In this document: piece by piece, positions 53,681 to 63,129 of the stretch | Position numbering within the stretch: the stretch's first letter is position 1 | Layout of the letters: each line of letters starts with the position of its first letter | Notes under the pieces: generated by a model | Databases searched by the model: none | Told to the model about the DNA's origin: nothing | What the model saw: the letters and a program-made list of their open reading frames with translations, nothing else | Assembly: GCF_047302465.1 (NCBI RefSeq) | Contig: NZ_CP178621.1 | Location: 3,038,001 to 3,102,000 of the forward strand | Direction: 5' to 3' | Length of the DNA: 64,000 nt | Origin: JACMRP01 sp047302465 | GTDB lineage: Bacteria; Bdellovibrionota; Bdellovibrionia; Bdellovibrionales; Bdellovibrionaceae | Made by a program: the position numbers and the translations under genes

Positions 53681-54274
53681 ATGAAAAGCATCCTTACGGC
53701 TTTCACAATCTGTCTTCTTTCTGTCAGCGCTTTTGCAAGCGAGGAATACACATCGGCTGGAGCAATTGAATTTTCGAAATATAAAATTGATGGATTAAGA
53801 CTTACAAAAAAAATTCGAGACACTGAAGGTTACGCTCGCTACTTTACCTCAAAAGAAGCTCTACAATACTGTAAGGACATAGGTGGAGAACTCCCAACGG
53901 CCAGACAGTATGCGACGCTTGGAATACAACTGGGCGCAAAAGGTATTCGGGAAACATCATTTCCGAATCTTCCAGACGAAATAGAGGAAGTTGAAAAAGA
54001 AATAAGAAAGATGCGCGCCGATGGGTATGAACCAGTTCGCAAATTTTGGATACGGGAAAATGGTGAAATTTGGTGGTGGATTACAGTCGTAGATTTTTAT
54101 TACAATTATGCTGGCTTTCCTGAATACTCAGGTGACTTCGGTGCTGATAGCTTGTGGACATACTCTGGTTCGATTGAAATCAGGCAGCAACAATATATAT
54201 TCAATGGCCCTGATGGCTCATTTGGACCCCAGTTCGCAGCGGGGCAAAATTCGATCCGTTGTCTGCTTCAATAG
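53681..54274 (+). CDS. Exported protein with lectin-like features
   Basis: 197 residues. ATG after AGGAG. Signal peptide ends SAFA. The mature part has LQYCKDIGGELPTARQYATLG early and NSIRCLLQ at the very end, with aromatic-rich middle strands (FWIRENGEIWWWI, LWTYSGSIE). The Cys-to-Cys frame, the LPT motif and W/G-rich strands resemble C-type-lectin-like or formylglycine-enzyme-like folds. The assignment is by pattern only. Confidence 0.7.
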   Translation: MKSILTAFTICLLSVSAFASEEYTSAGAIEFSKYKIDGLRLTKKIRDTEGYARYFTSKEALQYCKDIGGELPTARQYATLGIQLGAKGIRETSFPNLPDEIEEVEKEIRKMRADGYEPVRKFWIRENGEIWWWITVVDFYYNYAGFPEYSGDFGADSLWTYSGSIEIRQQQYIFNGPDGSFGPQFAAGQNSIRCLLQ

Positions 54275-54303
54275 TACTAGGATCTAAAGAACGGAGCTCA
54301 ACA

Positions 54304-54732
54304 GTGACTACACCAATTGTAAAACAGGGCACATGCCTGTGCAAAAAAGTACGAATCTCTATTTCTCCTGAAAAAAATATTTTCGATGCTTGCCACTGTA
54401 GCATGTGTCGTCGTTGGGGCGGTGGCCCTGCCCTTACCGTTGAAGGCGGCAAAAGCTTTCACATTCAAGGTGAAGAATTTGTTTCTATCTACGACTCCAG
54501 CGAATGGGCACAACGAGCTTTCTGTAAAAACTGCGGCTCACATTTGTTTTATCATTTAAAAAACACTCAGCATTATAACTTTTCTTTGGGATTGTTCGAG
54601 GGAGTCGAAAACTTTAAATTCCATGTCCAAATTTTTGTGGATTCAAAGCCTGCGTTTTATGATTTTGCCAACAAAACAGAAATGATGACAGAGGCCGAAG
54701 TCCTCGCCAAATTTGGAGCAACTTCAACCTAG
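54304..54732 (+). CDS. GFA/CENP-V-family zinc-binding protein
   Basis: 142 residues from a GTG start, 7 nt after GGAG; a frame opening at 54259 overlaps the previous gene and is less likely. The zinc ligands are C-x-C in GTCLCKK, CHCSMCRRWGG, and CKNCGS, as in glutathione-dependent formaldehyde-activating enzyme relatives. The reaction in this protein is unknown. It ends 15 nt before the end of the convergent RCC1 gene. Confidence 0.9.
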   Translation: MTTPIVKQGTCLCKKVRISISPEKNIFDACHCSMCRRWGGGPALTVEGGKSFHIQGEEFVSIYDSSEWAQRAFCKNCGSHLFYHLKNTQHYNFSLGLFEGVENFKFHVQIFVDSKPAFYDFANKTEMMTEAEVLAKFGATST

Positions 54733-54746
54733 TGAACTAAGAACGT

Positions 54747-57458
54747 CTATTGTCCAAGATCAATCGCAGTGAGGGTATCACCCATTTCACCAGCACCATC
54801 GCCAAGAACTGTTGTGCTCCCTTGACCAAGTTGACCGTAATCATTCTGCCCCCAGCATTTGACTGTAGAGTTTTCTAAGAGCGCGCACGTGTGATCTCTG
54901 CCCGCCCCAATTTGTACAGCCGTGCGACCCGTACCAAGGTTGATGGCAGCAAGACTGTCACCCATTTCACTACCACCATCTCCAAGATTTGCGGTGCTGC
55001 CCTGACCGAGTTGACCGTAAAAATTCCGTCCCCAGCATTTCACACTGGAATTGTCTAAGAGCGCGCAGGCATGGGTTGAGCCCGCTGAAATTTGTACGGC
55101 CTTGCGGCCAGTGCCTAAATTGATGGCCGGAAGACTGTCACCCATTTCACCACCGGCATCTCCAAGATGTGCCGTGCTACCCTGGCCAAGTTGACCGTTT
55201 CCGTTATTCCCCCAACACTTCACACTGGAATTATCTAAAAGTGCGCAAGCGTAGGAGTCGCTCGCAACGATTTGCACAGCCGTGCGACCCGTCCCAAGAT
55301 TGATGGCGGGCAAACTATCACCCATTTCACCACCGGCATCTCCCAGACTTACGATGCTCCCCTGACCAAGTTGACCGTTAGTATTCTGTCCCCAGCACTT
55401 CACCGTGCCATTGTCTAAAAGTGCACAAGAGAATTCTCCGCCGGCAGCAACTTGTAAAGCCGTGCGACCAGTACCTAAATTTATAGCAGCAAGACTGGCC
55501 ATTTCACCGCCAGAATCCCCGAGGTTTGTAGCGCTGCCTTGACCAAGTTGGCCATTGCCATTCAGCCCCCAACATTTCACGCTGAAATTATCTAGCAAGG
55601 CACAAGAGTGATACATTCCCACCGTGACTTGTAAAGCAGTCCTACCAGTACCAAGATTGATTGCCGGAAGACTATCCCCCATTTCTCCAGCGCCATCTCC
55701 GAGATTGGCGGTGCTTCCCTGACCAAGTTGTCCAGAAGTATTTCGACCCCAACATTTCGCACTGGAGTTATCTAAGAGCGCGCACGTGTGATACGGCCCT
55801 GCAGCCACTTGTACAGCTGTGCGCCCTGTACCCAAGTTAACGATTGAAAGACTTTCGCCCATCTCACCTGCGCCATCTCCCAGATCTGCGGCATCCCCCA
55901 GTCCGAGCTGACCGTAGGTACCCCGCCCCCAACATTTCATACTAGAGTTATCTAAAATTGCGCACGAATGTGCATAGCCTGCACTAATATATTTATATCT
56001 ATCCGACCGTTTCGCTAAAACTTTTTTTGTAGGCAAACTTGAATTACCAAGATTTATAGCGAGAAGACTATCACCCAATTCACCGCCAGCATCGCCGAGG
56101 TTCGCGGTAGCTCCCTGACCGAGTTGACCAAAATCGCCCCGCCCCCAACATTTCACAGCGGAGTTATCTAAGAGTGCACAATTGTGATAATATCCCGAAG
56201 CGATTTGCAAAGCCGTGCGACCCGTACCAAGACTGACTGTCGCAAGGCTATCGCCCATTTCCCCAGCATCGTCTCCACGAGTGGACGTAGTCCCTTGACC
56301 GAGTTGGCCTTGGGTATTCTGCCCCCAACACTTGACGGTAGCGTTATCTAACAGAGCACAGGTATTATATATGCCCGCCGAAATTTGCAAAGCCGTACGA
56401 CCCGTCCCAAGATTGATGGCAGGAAGGCTGTCTCCCATTTCACCAGCGCCATCTCCAAGATCTGCTGAACTGCCCTGACCAAGATGACCATATACATTCC
56501 GTCCCCAACACTTAACGGTGGAGTTATCTAACAGAGCACACGTATGAATGCCTCCGCCCAGGATTTGCACAGCCGTACGACCGGTCCCAAGATTGATGGC
56601 AGGAAGACTATCCCCCATTTCACTAGCGCCATCGCCAAGGTTCGCGGTACTGCCCTGACCGAGTTGACCATAAATATTGTAGCCCCAACATTTCACCGTG
56701 GAGTTATCTAAGAGTGCACAAGTGTGATTGCCCCCTGTTGCGATTTGCACGACTGTCCGACCTGTCCCGAGATTGATGGCAGCAAGGCTATCGCCCATTT
56801 CACCCGCACCGTCGCCCATATGAGCGACATCTCCTCTACCTAGTTGACCTTCACTATTGCGCCCCCAACATTTCACAGTGGAATTATCTAAGAGCGCACA
56901 ATTGTGAGTTTCCCCTGCAGCGATTTGCACGGCGGTCCGACCCGTCCCCAGATTGATCGCAGGAAGACTATCCCCCATTTCGCCAGCCCCATCACCAAGA
57001 TCTACCGTGCCGTTCCCCTGCCCAAGTAGACCGTAACCACCATCCCCCCAACACTTGACAGTCGAGTTATCTAACAAAGCACAAGTGTGAAGTGCGCCCG
57101 CCGCGATTTGCACTGCGGTTCGGCCGGTCCCAAGATTAACCGCCGGCAGGCTATCACTCATTTCACCAGCGCCATCACCGATATGCGCGTTATTCCCCTG
57201 ACCAAGTTGACCATTCGTATTATAGCCCCAGCATTTCACACTGGAATTATCTAACAAAGCACAGGTGTGATATTGCCCAGACGCAATTTGAATCACTTTA
57301 TTCGAAACGGTGACCCCACCTGGTTTCCAAAATGCAAAAGGCATCATCGCCGAAACCGGCTGAGGTTGAAATTGAGATAGAACTAAAACCAGAATCAGAA
57401 AGGCGGAAATATCTTTCTGAGACTTTTTTTGAAGTCGATTCAAGTTGTGAAATGTCAT
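54747..57458 (-). CDS. Secreted RCC1-repeat protein: 14 blades in two groups of seven
   Basis: 903 residues. A long signal peptide ends PQPVSA, and the mature protein opens MMPFAFWKPGG. It then has 14 copies of an about 60-residue RCC1 unit with the core HTCALLDNS-VKCWG, GQLGQG, GDGAGEMGDSLPAINLGTGRTAVQIAAG. Repeats 7 and 8 are split by an irregular insert (SSLPTKKVLAKRSDRYKYI), so the protein should fold as two seven-bladed propellers. Each blade has two cysteines 11-12 residues apart, suited to a disulfide. It is probably on the cell surface. Paralogous repeats occur in the lipoprotein at 1042-6039. Confidence 0.88.
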   Translation of the reverse strand: MTFHNLNRLQKKSQKDISAFLILVLVLSQFQPQPVSAMMPFAFWKPGGVTVSNKVIQIASGQYHTCALLDNSSVKCWGYNTNGQLGQGNNAHIGDGAGEMSDSLPAVNLGTGRTAVQIAAGALHTCALLDNSTVKCWGDGGYGLLGQGNGTVDLGDGAGEMGDSLPAINLGTGRTAVQIAAGETHNCALLDNSTVKCWGRNSEGQLGRGDVAHMGDGAGEMGDSLAAINLGTGRTVVQIATGGNHTCALLDNSTVKCWGYNIYGQLGQGSTANLGDGASEMGDSLPAINLGTGRTAVQILGGGIHTCALLDNSTVKCWGRNVYGHLGQGSSADLGDGAGEMGDSLPAINLGTGRTALQISAGIYNTCALLDNATVKCWGQNTQGQLGQGTTSTRGDDAGEMGDSLATVSLGTGRTALQIASGYYHNCALLDNSAVKCWGRGDFGQLGQGATANLGDAGGELGDSLLAINLGNSSLPTKKVLAKRSDRYKYISAGYAHSCAILDNSSMKCWGRGTYGQLGLGDAADLGDGAGEMGESLSIVNLGTGRTAVQVAAGPYHTCALLDNSSAKCWGRNTSGQLGQGSTANLGDGAGEMGDSLPAINLGTGRTALQVTVGMYHSCALLDNFSVKCWGLNGNGQLGQGSATNLGDSGGEMASLAAINLGTGRTALQVAAGGEFSCALLDNGTVKCWGQNTNGQLGQGSIVSLGDAGGEMGDSLPAINLGTGRTAVQIVASDSYACALLDNSSVKCWGNNGNGQLGQGSTAHLGDAGGEMGDSLPAINLGTGRKAVQISAGSTHACALLDNSSVKCWGRNFYGQLGQGSTANLGDGGSEMGDSLAAINLGTGRTAVQIGAGRDHTCALLENSTVKCWGQNDYGQLGQGSTTVLGDGAGEMGDTLTAIDLGQ
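54780..57290 (-). repeat. 14 tandem DNA repeats of about 180 bp within the RCC1 gene
   Basis: The unit containing CCCATTTCACC...CCAAG and CCCCAACATTTCAC recurs every about 180 nt. Copies are similar enough at DNA level to recombine; one irregular spacer lies between units 7 and 8 (around 55990-56040). Confidence 0.85.
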
Positions 57459-57520
57459 ACCAAATTATTCGGTACCGCCTAGCGAAGGCTCAATCGTAAA
57501 GCGCTAAGAACCGCACATAC

Positions 57521-57542
57521 CGTGGCTTCTAGACGAGCCACG
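57521..57542. repeat. Hairpin in the RCC1/TetR divergent spacer
   Basis: CGTGGCT / AGCCACG (7-bp arms) with an 8-nt loop, no T-run. The 270-nt spacer also has AT-rich promoter-like sequence, but no clear -35/-10 pair stands out. Confidence 0.5.
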
Positions 57543-57731
57543 CAGAAATCCGATACATCAATTGTTCAGAATTATTTTCTCTGATTTTGCAAGCAGTCGC
57601 GTAGGTAATGATTGCTATTGATGATCTAAATCCACAACCGCCCTTCTAAAGTTACCTAAAAAAGGACTGGTCACAAATTTAGCAAATAATTGGTCTCGAG
57701 TTTTGGGGAAATTAGTGTAACATTTTTAAAT

Positions 57732-58319
57732 ATGAAAAAAGCCGATAAAAAATCAGAAAAATACTTCGCTGCTTCTCGAGCGATTCTAGAAATCATCGAG
57801 AAAGACGGCCCCCATAAGCTGTCTCACGCGCAAATTTCTCGTCTTTCGAAGGTTTCAAGAGCGTGGATTTATGAGTACATGGGGAAAAATAAGGAAGAAT
57901 TAATAGATATCGCCTCGGAAGTATTTGCTAGCTACTTTACCTTGAACAATAAGTCCGTCGAGCCCAATACTCCTGAAGAGTTCATGGGTCTTTTGAAGCA
58001 AGGTCAAGACATCGCTTTTCAAAAAGCGCAAACCGAACCTCTTCTTTTGAAACTCTACTTTCGCTTCCGTGGGACAACCACACCCATCGGAAGCGCCATT
58101 AAAAAGTATGAAAAACACTGGACTGAATATATCGCGAAATGCCTAGTGCAAGCTAAAGTTCTTGATCCACAATCAGCTCTGGCAACTACTCGCGCGATCT
58201 TGGTTCTACGTCTCGGATTTCTTCATCGCATCGCTACTTCTTCCACACCTGCAAAAGAAGCTTTAGATGCCAATGAGTCCATGGATTTGGTTCACAAGCA
58301 GTTGTTAAAATTCAACTGA
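57732..58319 (+). CDS. TetR-like transcriptional regulator
   Basis: 195 residues from the ATG at 57732. The N-terminal part (AILEIIEKDGPHKLSHAQISRLSKVSRAWIYEYMGKNKEELID) is a TetR-type helix-turn-helix; the rest is all-helical with a ligand-pocket pattern. There is no strong ribosome site. It diverges from the RCC1 gene, which it may control. Confidence 0.8.
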   Translation: MKKADKKSEKYFAASRAILEIIEKDGPHKLSHAQISRLSKVSRAWIYEYMGKNKEELIDIASEVFASYFTLNNKSVEPNTPEEFMGLLKQGQDIAFQKAQTEPLLLKLYFRFRGTTTPIGSAIKKYEKHWTEYIAKCLVQAKVLDPQSALATTRAILVLRLGFLHRIATSSTPAKEALDANESMDLVHKQLLKFN

Positions 58320-58334
58320 CCACTGAAGCGAACA

Positions 58335-58973
58335 TCACGGTTTTTGAAACACGGGCGGCGTGCCAGAAGAGATCAATTCTACCTTGATACCTTGTGGTGC
58401 AACGATCGGAGCAAGATGGAGGAATTTGCTGCATAGGTTTGGATTCTTATGTGAACACTGCATTCCATCGTTGTATCTTTCCCAAGCGTAGTAATAATTA
58501 AGGGACAGATTGTTCAGACGCTGGATATCTTTAAAGTCGTTCAAAGTGAACTGAGCCCAGCCCTTGATGAATCCATCTGGCTTATACGGTTGTTCATAAC
58601 TAGGATCTGCAGCTTGGAAGGTGATATTTGCATGGCAGCCCGAATCGTCTGGAAAAAACGCTGCTGGGATTTTTAATTTTTCTTTGCTAGCGTAGCTCAC
58701 AACGTAGTTAATGAAATTTTCATCTTCCGAAACGGCCTTCACTGTAATACCGGTCAAGTCTTTATCTACTACGTCAGAGTCACAAAATCCTAGAGTGCAT
58801 TTTTCAATCCAGCAGGTTAGTTTCCCCGTAACATTTACTTGAACGGGAAATTCGCTTTTTTTCACTGAAAAATTCAACTTAAAAGGAGTCGCCTTAATTG
58901 AATCCTTCGCGAACGAAGTTGCTGATGTAAAAAGAGTTGCTGTTGTTATTAAGAGTACAAATATTTTATTCAT
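58335..58973 (-). CDS. Exported protein of unknown function
   Basis: 212 residues. GGAGG 6 nt before the ATG. Signal peptide ends TSFA. The mature part is beta-rich with six to seven cysteines (LTCWIEKCTLGFC, GCHANI, MQCSHKNPNLCSKF). No family recognised. GACACA half-sites lie upstream at 59036-59059. Confidence 0.75.
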   Translation of the reverse strand: MNKIFVLLITTATLFTSATSFAKDSIKATPFKLNFSVKKSEFPVQVNVTGKLTCWIEKCTLGFCDSDVVDKDLTGITVKAVSEDENFINYVVSYASKEKLKIPAAFFPDDSGCHANITFQAADPSYEQPYKPDGFIKGWAQFTLNDFKDIQRLNNLSLNYYYAWERYNDGMQCSHKNPNLCSKFLHLAPIVAPQGIKVELISSGTPPVFQKP

Positions 58974-59035
58974 AGAGCCTCCTTGGCTTGATTCAATTTC
59001 TAATCAGCAAGGAGCAAAAAGAATAGTTTTATCCC

Positions 59036-59059
59036 CGACACATCAGCACGGTTTGTGTC
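59036..59059. promoter_or_regulatory. GACACA / TGTGTC inverted pair upstream of an exported-protein gene
   Basis: CGACACA (59036-59042) and TTTGTGTC (59052-59059) face away from each other with a 9-nt gap. The same half-site sequence forms the palindrome at 63130-63152 upstream of a TIGR02147 regulator. Confidence 0.4.
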
Positions 59060-59094
59060 AGTTTCAGAGAATCTAGACTAAGTAATTTAGCATA

Positions 59095-62067
59095 CTAGCG
59101 TTTGCAGATCTTATTTTGTGAATTTACCTCACAAATAGCTGCAGTAAGTTCTTGGTTGCGCTTTTCAAGCTCGGCAATGCGTTCGTGATCTGAGAGCCAT
59201 TTGTTATAAAGCTCTTTGATCGCTTCAACAAAGTAAGCTTCGATCCCTGTTTTTTCGATGCGCTTATAGCCGTCACTACCTTCATGCACCCATTCAGGAA
59301 CAACTTTTTCTACTTCTTGAGCGATGAACCCTCGTTGAAGACCAAACTTTTGATCTTTCTCAGCATCCTTCCAACGGAAGGAAACTCCATGTAGGTTTAA
59401 AATCGTATCCAGCGGATTTTCGAGGGTCGCAATGTCTCGCTTCAAGCGCGCATCGGAACGCACAACCCACGCCCCGCTCACGTTGGCAGTCAAACCATTA
59501 ACATCAAACATATGACCTGGAGTTGTCGTACCAATCCCAACATTACCTTGGGCGCCATTTGAGTTCATACCTAATATCAAATTTCTGGCACCAGTAAAAT
59601 CACCGACGCCGATGCCCGCATATCGATCTGTAGCCGTCGCCGAAGGACTTACCCAAAACGAAATACCGAGAGCTTTCAAAGTTGCATCAGATCCCCCGTG
59701 AAAGCGTGCGAGGTTTGTATTCGTACCGTTTGGAGCTGCTGCATCTTCAACAACAAGGGGGTATCCAGGCACCGTCGTTCCAATACCGACATGACCATTA
59801 GAGCTAATTCTCATTCTTTCAACCACATCCGCATCGCCTGAATTTGTAGTAAGAAATATCAAGCTGCTAGGAACACTTCCCGCTGTCGGAGCAATGTCAG
59901 CACTTGCAAGGATCTGAGCCCCCCGACGTGTCGTCGTCCCGTCGTGACCATAGAACGACAACGAACCAAATTGGTCATTGATCTGAGTCGCGGCATAATT
60001 ACGATTCTTCCAGAACGAAATCGTCGAGCCATTCATGTTATTGCTGTTTTCTTCAAGCGCGATTGAGCTATTCACTTGAAGTTTGGCACCAGGATTTGTC
60101 GTGCCAATTCCTACGTTGCCAGTTTCAGAGATTCTTAGAGCTTCTGAATCTTTTGGTTTGAAGATGATATGAGCACCATCGCCATCGGCATCATTCACTG
60201 TTCTGATTTTCAAACCCTCGTAGTCGTACATCATCTGAAAGTAATCCGTCGTCGAGTCCCAAGAACGATCCATTCTGAAGGAGCTGGTCCAAGAATCATC
60301 AGCTTCTCTAAGATGAAGTAATGCAAGCGGAGCACCGGTCATAATACCCACTTTTCCTGAAGATTCTCCTCTAAGCACTTCGACCGCACCGGCAGCAAGC
60401 CCAATACTATTTGCCGTCGGAGAAAAAAGTCCGCTATCGTTATCACCGCTAAAAGAATATGTCGGGGTGTTTGGCGTATTGCTAGCTCCCGTGCCCAGAC
60501 GGATCCAAGGACCATAGCTGCCATTTAAGGCGATAGAAGTCGCCGAGATCGTCCCCACAAGATTGCCATTGGCTGACAACCCGATCATACCGCCTGCATT
60601 ATAAAATCCCGTACTTGCTGAACTCGCAAATCGAATGGATGGCGCATTCCAAGCACCATCTGCAGCGCGGATCGCCGCTGTCATTTGCACAGTCCCGTCT
60701 GATTTAAAATCTCCAGAGCCACCACTGCTTGCCCAACTTAAAACTCCAGAACCATTTGTTGAAAGCACTTGCCCATTGGTTCCATCAGCTGTTGGCAATA
60801 TCCAAACTGTCGAGCCCGCCGCCGCCGCAGGTTTAAAACCTGCATAACCAGAGGTCGCTCCTGAAAGACGAAGTTCTCCTTTAATATCGACGTTACCCAC
60901 GTAGCTGCTTAACGAAATGCTTTGGCACTTAAAACTGTCCGAGGCCGCTTCATAATAAAGACTTTGCGCCGCCGTACAGTTGGCGTTTGCAAAAGCTCCA
61001 CCGAAAGGTGTGATGGTCGAGCGAATATCTGCAAGGCTCAAAAACGCTGGAGCCCACTCAGAACTTCCGTCGTAACGAAGAGTTTGGCCAGCAGCACTCG
61101 GTGCCGCGACATTAACCCCCACGCCACGGATTTTTGTGACGCTCACAGCACCGGTGTTTGCTAAAGAGATGTCACCACTAATAGCAGTCTCTGCTGCGAC
61201 TCCAGAGGCATTGCCGATCCAGATCTTGCCGTTTGCAAGAGTGTCGGTCAGATTGCCTGCACTCATACTGGTCCAAGCAAGATTACCGGCACCATCGGTT
61301 TTTAGAACTTGGTTGTTCGTACCATCAGCTGCCGGCAATTTAAAAAGAACATTCGAAGACAAAGTCGGCGCAGACAGTTGAACATAATTAGCACCGTTAT
61401 AGACTTTTAGATTGGTAGCCTGAATATCTGCACCAGAAACAGTTCCCGTCGTAGTAACATTTCCAGTGGTGTTCATTGCTAGAGTACCGCCAAAAAGTTG
61501 ACTCAACATTGTAAGGTTCGCCGGTGTTAAAACCGGAGCTGTCCCACTATCGACACGAACAAGCTGACTGGCACTATAGCCATTCACTTGCATGGATTCG
61601 ATCGCGTAAGGAACATAAGTGATCTTTTGTGCACTGAGGGTTTGCGCACCACTTCCGTCGTTAAAGCTAATATAAAGAAGACGGCCATCCGCCGAGTTCG
61701 GAGTATAAGTCGAGCCAAACGCACAGGTTGGCAACGTTAGTGTCCCTTGGTTAGCAAAAACTTTTGAAATGGTGTTACCACCATCCACACTCGCGGCGAC
61801 TCGATAGCCAGGATTCGCACCAAGCTCTAAAGAGAACACCCCAGCACTGCCACTCATGTCGATATTTTGACTTTCCTGATATAACAAACAGGATTCATTT
61901 CCGGGGCTACGAATTTGCACTGTGAACTGTACAGACGCAGATTCTAAAGCACTGCCATCGGGCTTCATAATACGCCCATGATAAGTAAGCCCTATGCCGG
62001 CTGATGCCGTCGAGGCACTTATTAGAAGGCTTAAAAATACTCCGCTTACGTACTGCTGTGTTTTCAT
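59095..62067 (-). CDS. Chimeric fibre protein with C-terminal S74 self-cleaving chaperone
   Basis: 990 residues. Signal peptide (ending STASA), then an N-terminal beta-sandwich (LTYHGRIMKPDGSALESA, SGSAGVFSLELG). A long repetitive shaft follows, with NLTDTLANGKIWIGNASG and three GIGTT-x-PG units (NVGIGTTNPGAKLQV, HVGIGTTVPGYPLVV, NVGIGTTTPGHMFDV). The C-terminus is a peptidase S74 domain: SDARLKRDI (Ser and Lys of the cleavage site), RGFIAQEVEKVVPEW and a terminal coiled coil. S74 domains help trimerise fibres and then cleave off. Bdellovibrio is known to use such phage-like chimeric trimeric fibres to recognise prey, and this protein fits that class. It lies downstream of a TIGR02147 regulator. 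Confidence 0.9.
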   Translation of the reverse strand: MKTQQYVSGVFLSLLISASTASAGIGLTYHGRIMKPDGSALESASVQFTVQIRSPGNESCLLYQESQNIDMSGSAGVFSLELGANPGYRVAASVDGGNTISKVFANQGTLTLPTCAFGSTYTPNSADGRLLYISFNDGSGAQTLSAQKITYVPYAIESMQVNGYSASQLVRVDSGTAPVLTPANLTMLSQLFGGTLAMNTTGNVTTTGTVSGADIQATNLKVYNGANYVQLSAPTLSSNVLFKLPAADGTNNQVLKTDGAGNLAWTSMSAGNLTDTLANGKIWIGNASGVAAETAISGDISLANTGAVSVTKIRGVGVNVAAPSAAGQTLRYDGSSEWAPAFLSLADIRSTITPFGGAFANANCTAAQSLYYEAASDSFKCQSISLSSYVGNVDIKGELRLSGATSGYAGFKPAAAAGSTVWILPTADGTNGQVLSTNGSGVLSWASSGGSGDFKSDGTVQMTAAIRAADGAWNAPSIRFASSASTGFYNAGGMIGLSANGNLVGTISATSIALNGSYGPWIRLGTGASNTPNTPTYSFSGDNDSGLFSPTANSIGLAAGAVEVLRGESSGKVGIMTGAPLALLHLREADDSWTSSFRMDRSWDSTTDYFQMMYDYEGLKIRTVNDADGDGAHIIFKPKDSEALRISETGNVGIGTTNPGAKLQVNSSIALEENSNNMNGSTISFWKNRNYAATQINDQFGSLSFYGHDGTTTRRGAQILASADIAPTAGSVPSSLIFLTTNSGDADVVERMRISSNGHVGIGTTVPGYPLVVEDAAAPNGTNTNLARFHGGSDATLKALGISFWVSPSATATDRYAGIGVGDFTGARNLILGMNSNGAQGNVGIGTTTPGHMFDVNGLTANVSGAWVVRSDARLKRDIATLENPLDTILNLHGVSFRWKDAEKDQKFGLQRGFIAQEVEKVVPEWVHEGSDGYKRIEKTGIEAYFVEAIKELYNKWLSDHERIAELEKRNQELTAAICEVNSQNKICKR

Positions 62068-62224
62068 ACCAAGCAGATCGGGAGTCTTTTTGGTGTTCTA
62101 AAGGGGCGATTTCACAGTGAGATGCAAATGCGAGAACTTTTAACAACTGCGCTACTAACTCGTATTTACTTTGTGTTCGATGATAAGAAAAATTGTTTTC
62201 TCAGAGGTGTTTCAGCAAAGAAAT

Positions 62225-63088
62225 TTACTTTTCTGAATGACTGCCCGACGATGATTTCTTCAATCCCAGAGCTGGAATCAAATTCATATTTAGCTGCATG
62301 AGCTTTCGGTCCTCAAGAATATTTTTTTCGTACTTGGCATTCATTTGCTCTACGAACTGACTCAAGTCTTGCAAGAAAGATTGATATTCTTCCGCATTCA
62401 AAGCCCACGTCAGACTCCGAAAATACCGAGTGTCCACAGGAAACTCTATCGAGCGCTTTGCAGCTTCAAGACTGGCGGCGTGATAGGCACGAATCCCGCT
62501 ATTATCCGCTTGGTCAATAAATTGAATCCATTTCGAAGTAGCCCGCCACTGACCAAGGCTTTCTTCTTGAACTAAGCCATGAGACCTCAGAACCTTTAAC
62601 TTGTCCTGAATTTCTTCAAGCGGGGCTCCCACCTGGTGACTCAGTTCTTCTTCCGAGCCACTAACATCTTCGAAAGTTAAAAGAAGTCTTAAGGCAATCA
62701 CCGTGGGGTCTTTTAAAAGCACCAATGTCGGTGCAACGGATTTTTTCTCGATCTTTACAGAGATAAGATCCGCCATTTTCTTTGCATAGTGGGTCTTTTG
62801 TGAAGAATTGGAACTTTGCGAATACAATACTAACAGCAAAAAATAGTCTTTGTCGGTATTAACCAGCTTCAAGTTACTGACAAAAAGCTGCACTAAAGCA
62901 TCTGATATATTTCTTCGACCAATGATAGATAATCGCAAATGGGAACGACTAGAAACACCGAGTTCCGCGGCCCACGATTCGTAAGAAAATCCCGATTCCT
63001 TCGCCTTACGAAATGCATAGACGTCTTGCAAATACTGATGCACTTGTAGGTAGTTTTTAACCTCTGGCCAACGGGGTTTTTGTTCCAT
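62225..63088 (-). CDS. TIGR02147-family (DUF4423) transcriptional regulator
   Basis: 287 residues. Family plan: N-terminal helical region with FSYESWAAELGVSSRSHLRLSI, middle winged-helix, and C-terminal RAYHAASLEAAKRSI with RSLTWALNAEEYQSFLQ. Less similar to the other two copies in the window, but same order. It is transcribed toward the S74 fibre gene 157 nt downstream. A perfect 9-bp-arm palindrome lies 42 nt upstream of its start. Confidence 0.86.
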   Translation of the reverse strand: MEQKPRWPEVKNYLQVHQYLQDVYAFRKAKESGFSYESWAAELGVSSRSHLRLSIIGRRNISDALVQLFVSNLKLVNTDKDYFLLLVLYSQSSNSSQKTHYAKKMADLISVKIEKKSVAPTLVLLKDPTVIALRLLLTFEDVSGSEEELSHQVGAPLEEIQDKLKVLRSHGLVQEESLGQWRATSKWIQFIDQADNSGIRAYHAASLEAAKRSIEFPVDTRYFRSLTWALNAEEYQSFLQDLSQFVEQMNAKYEKNILEDRKLMQLNMNLIPALGLKKSSSGSHSEK

Positions 63089-63129
63089 AACTCATTGTTG
63101 GATTCTTTCACAATACGAACAAGGCCAGG

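Noticed and set aside
54780..57290. CRISPR-like array
   Set aside because: The repeats are about 180 bp, coding, and without spacer structure; they are RCC1 protein repeats.
59095..62067. Phage tail-fibre gene of a prophage
   Set aside because: The S74 domain is phage-like, but the protein has a Sec signal peptide and the neighbours are bacterial regulators and exported proteins.
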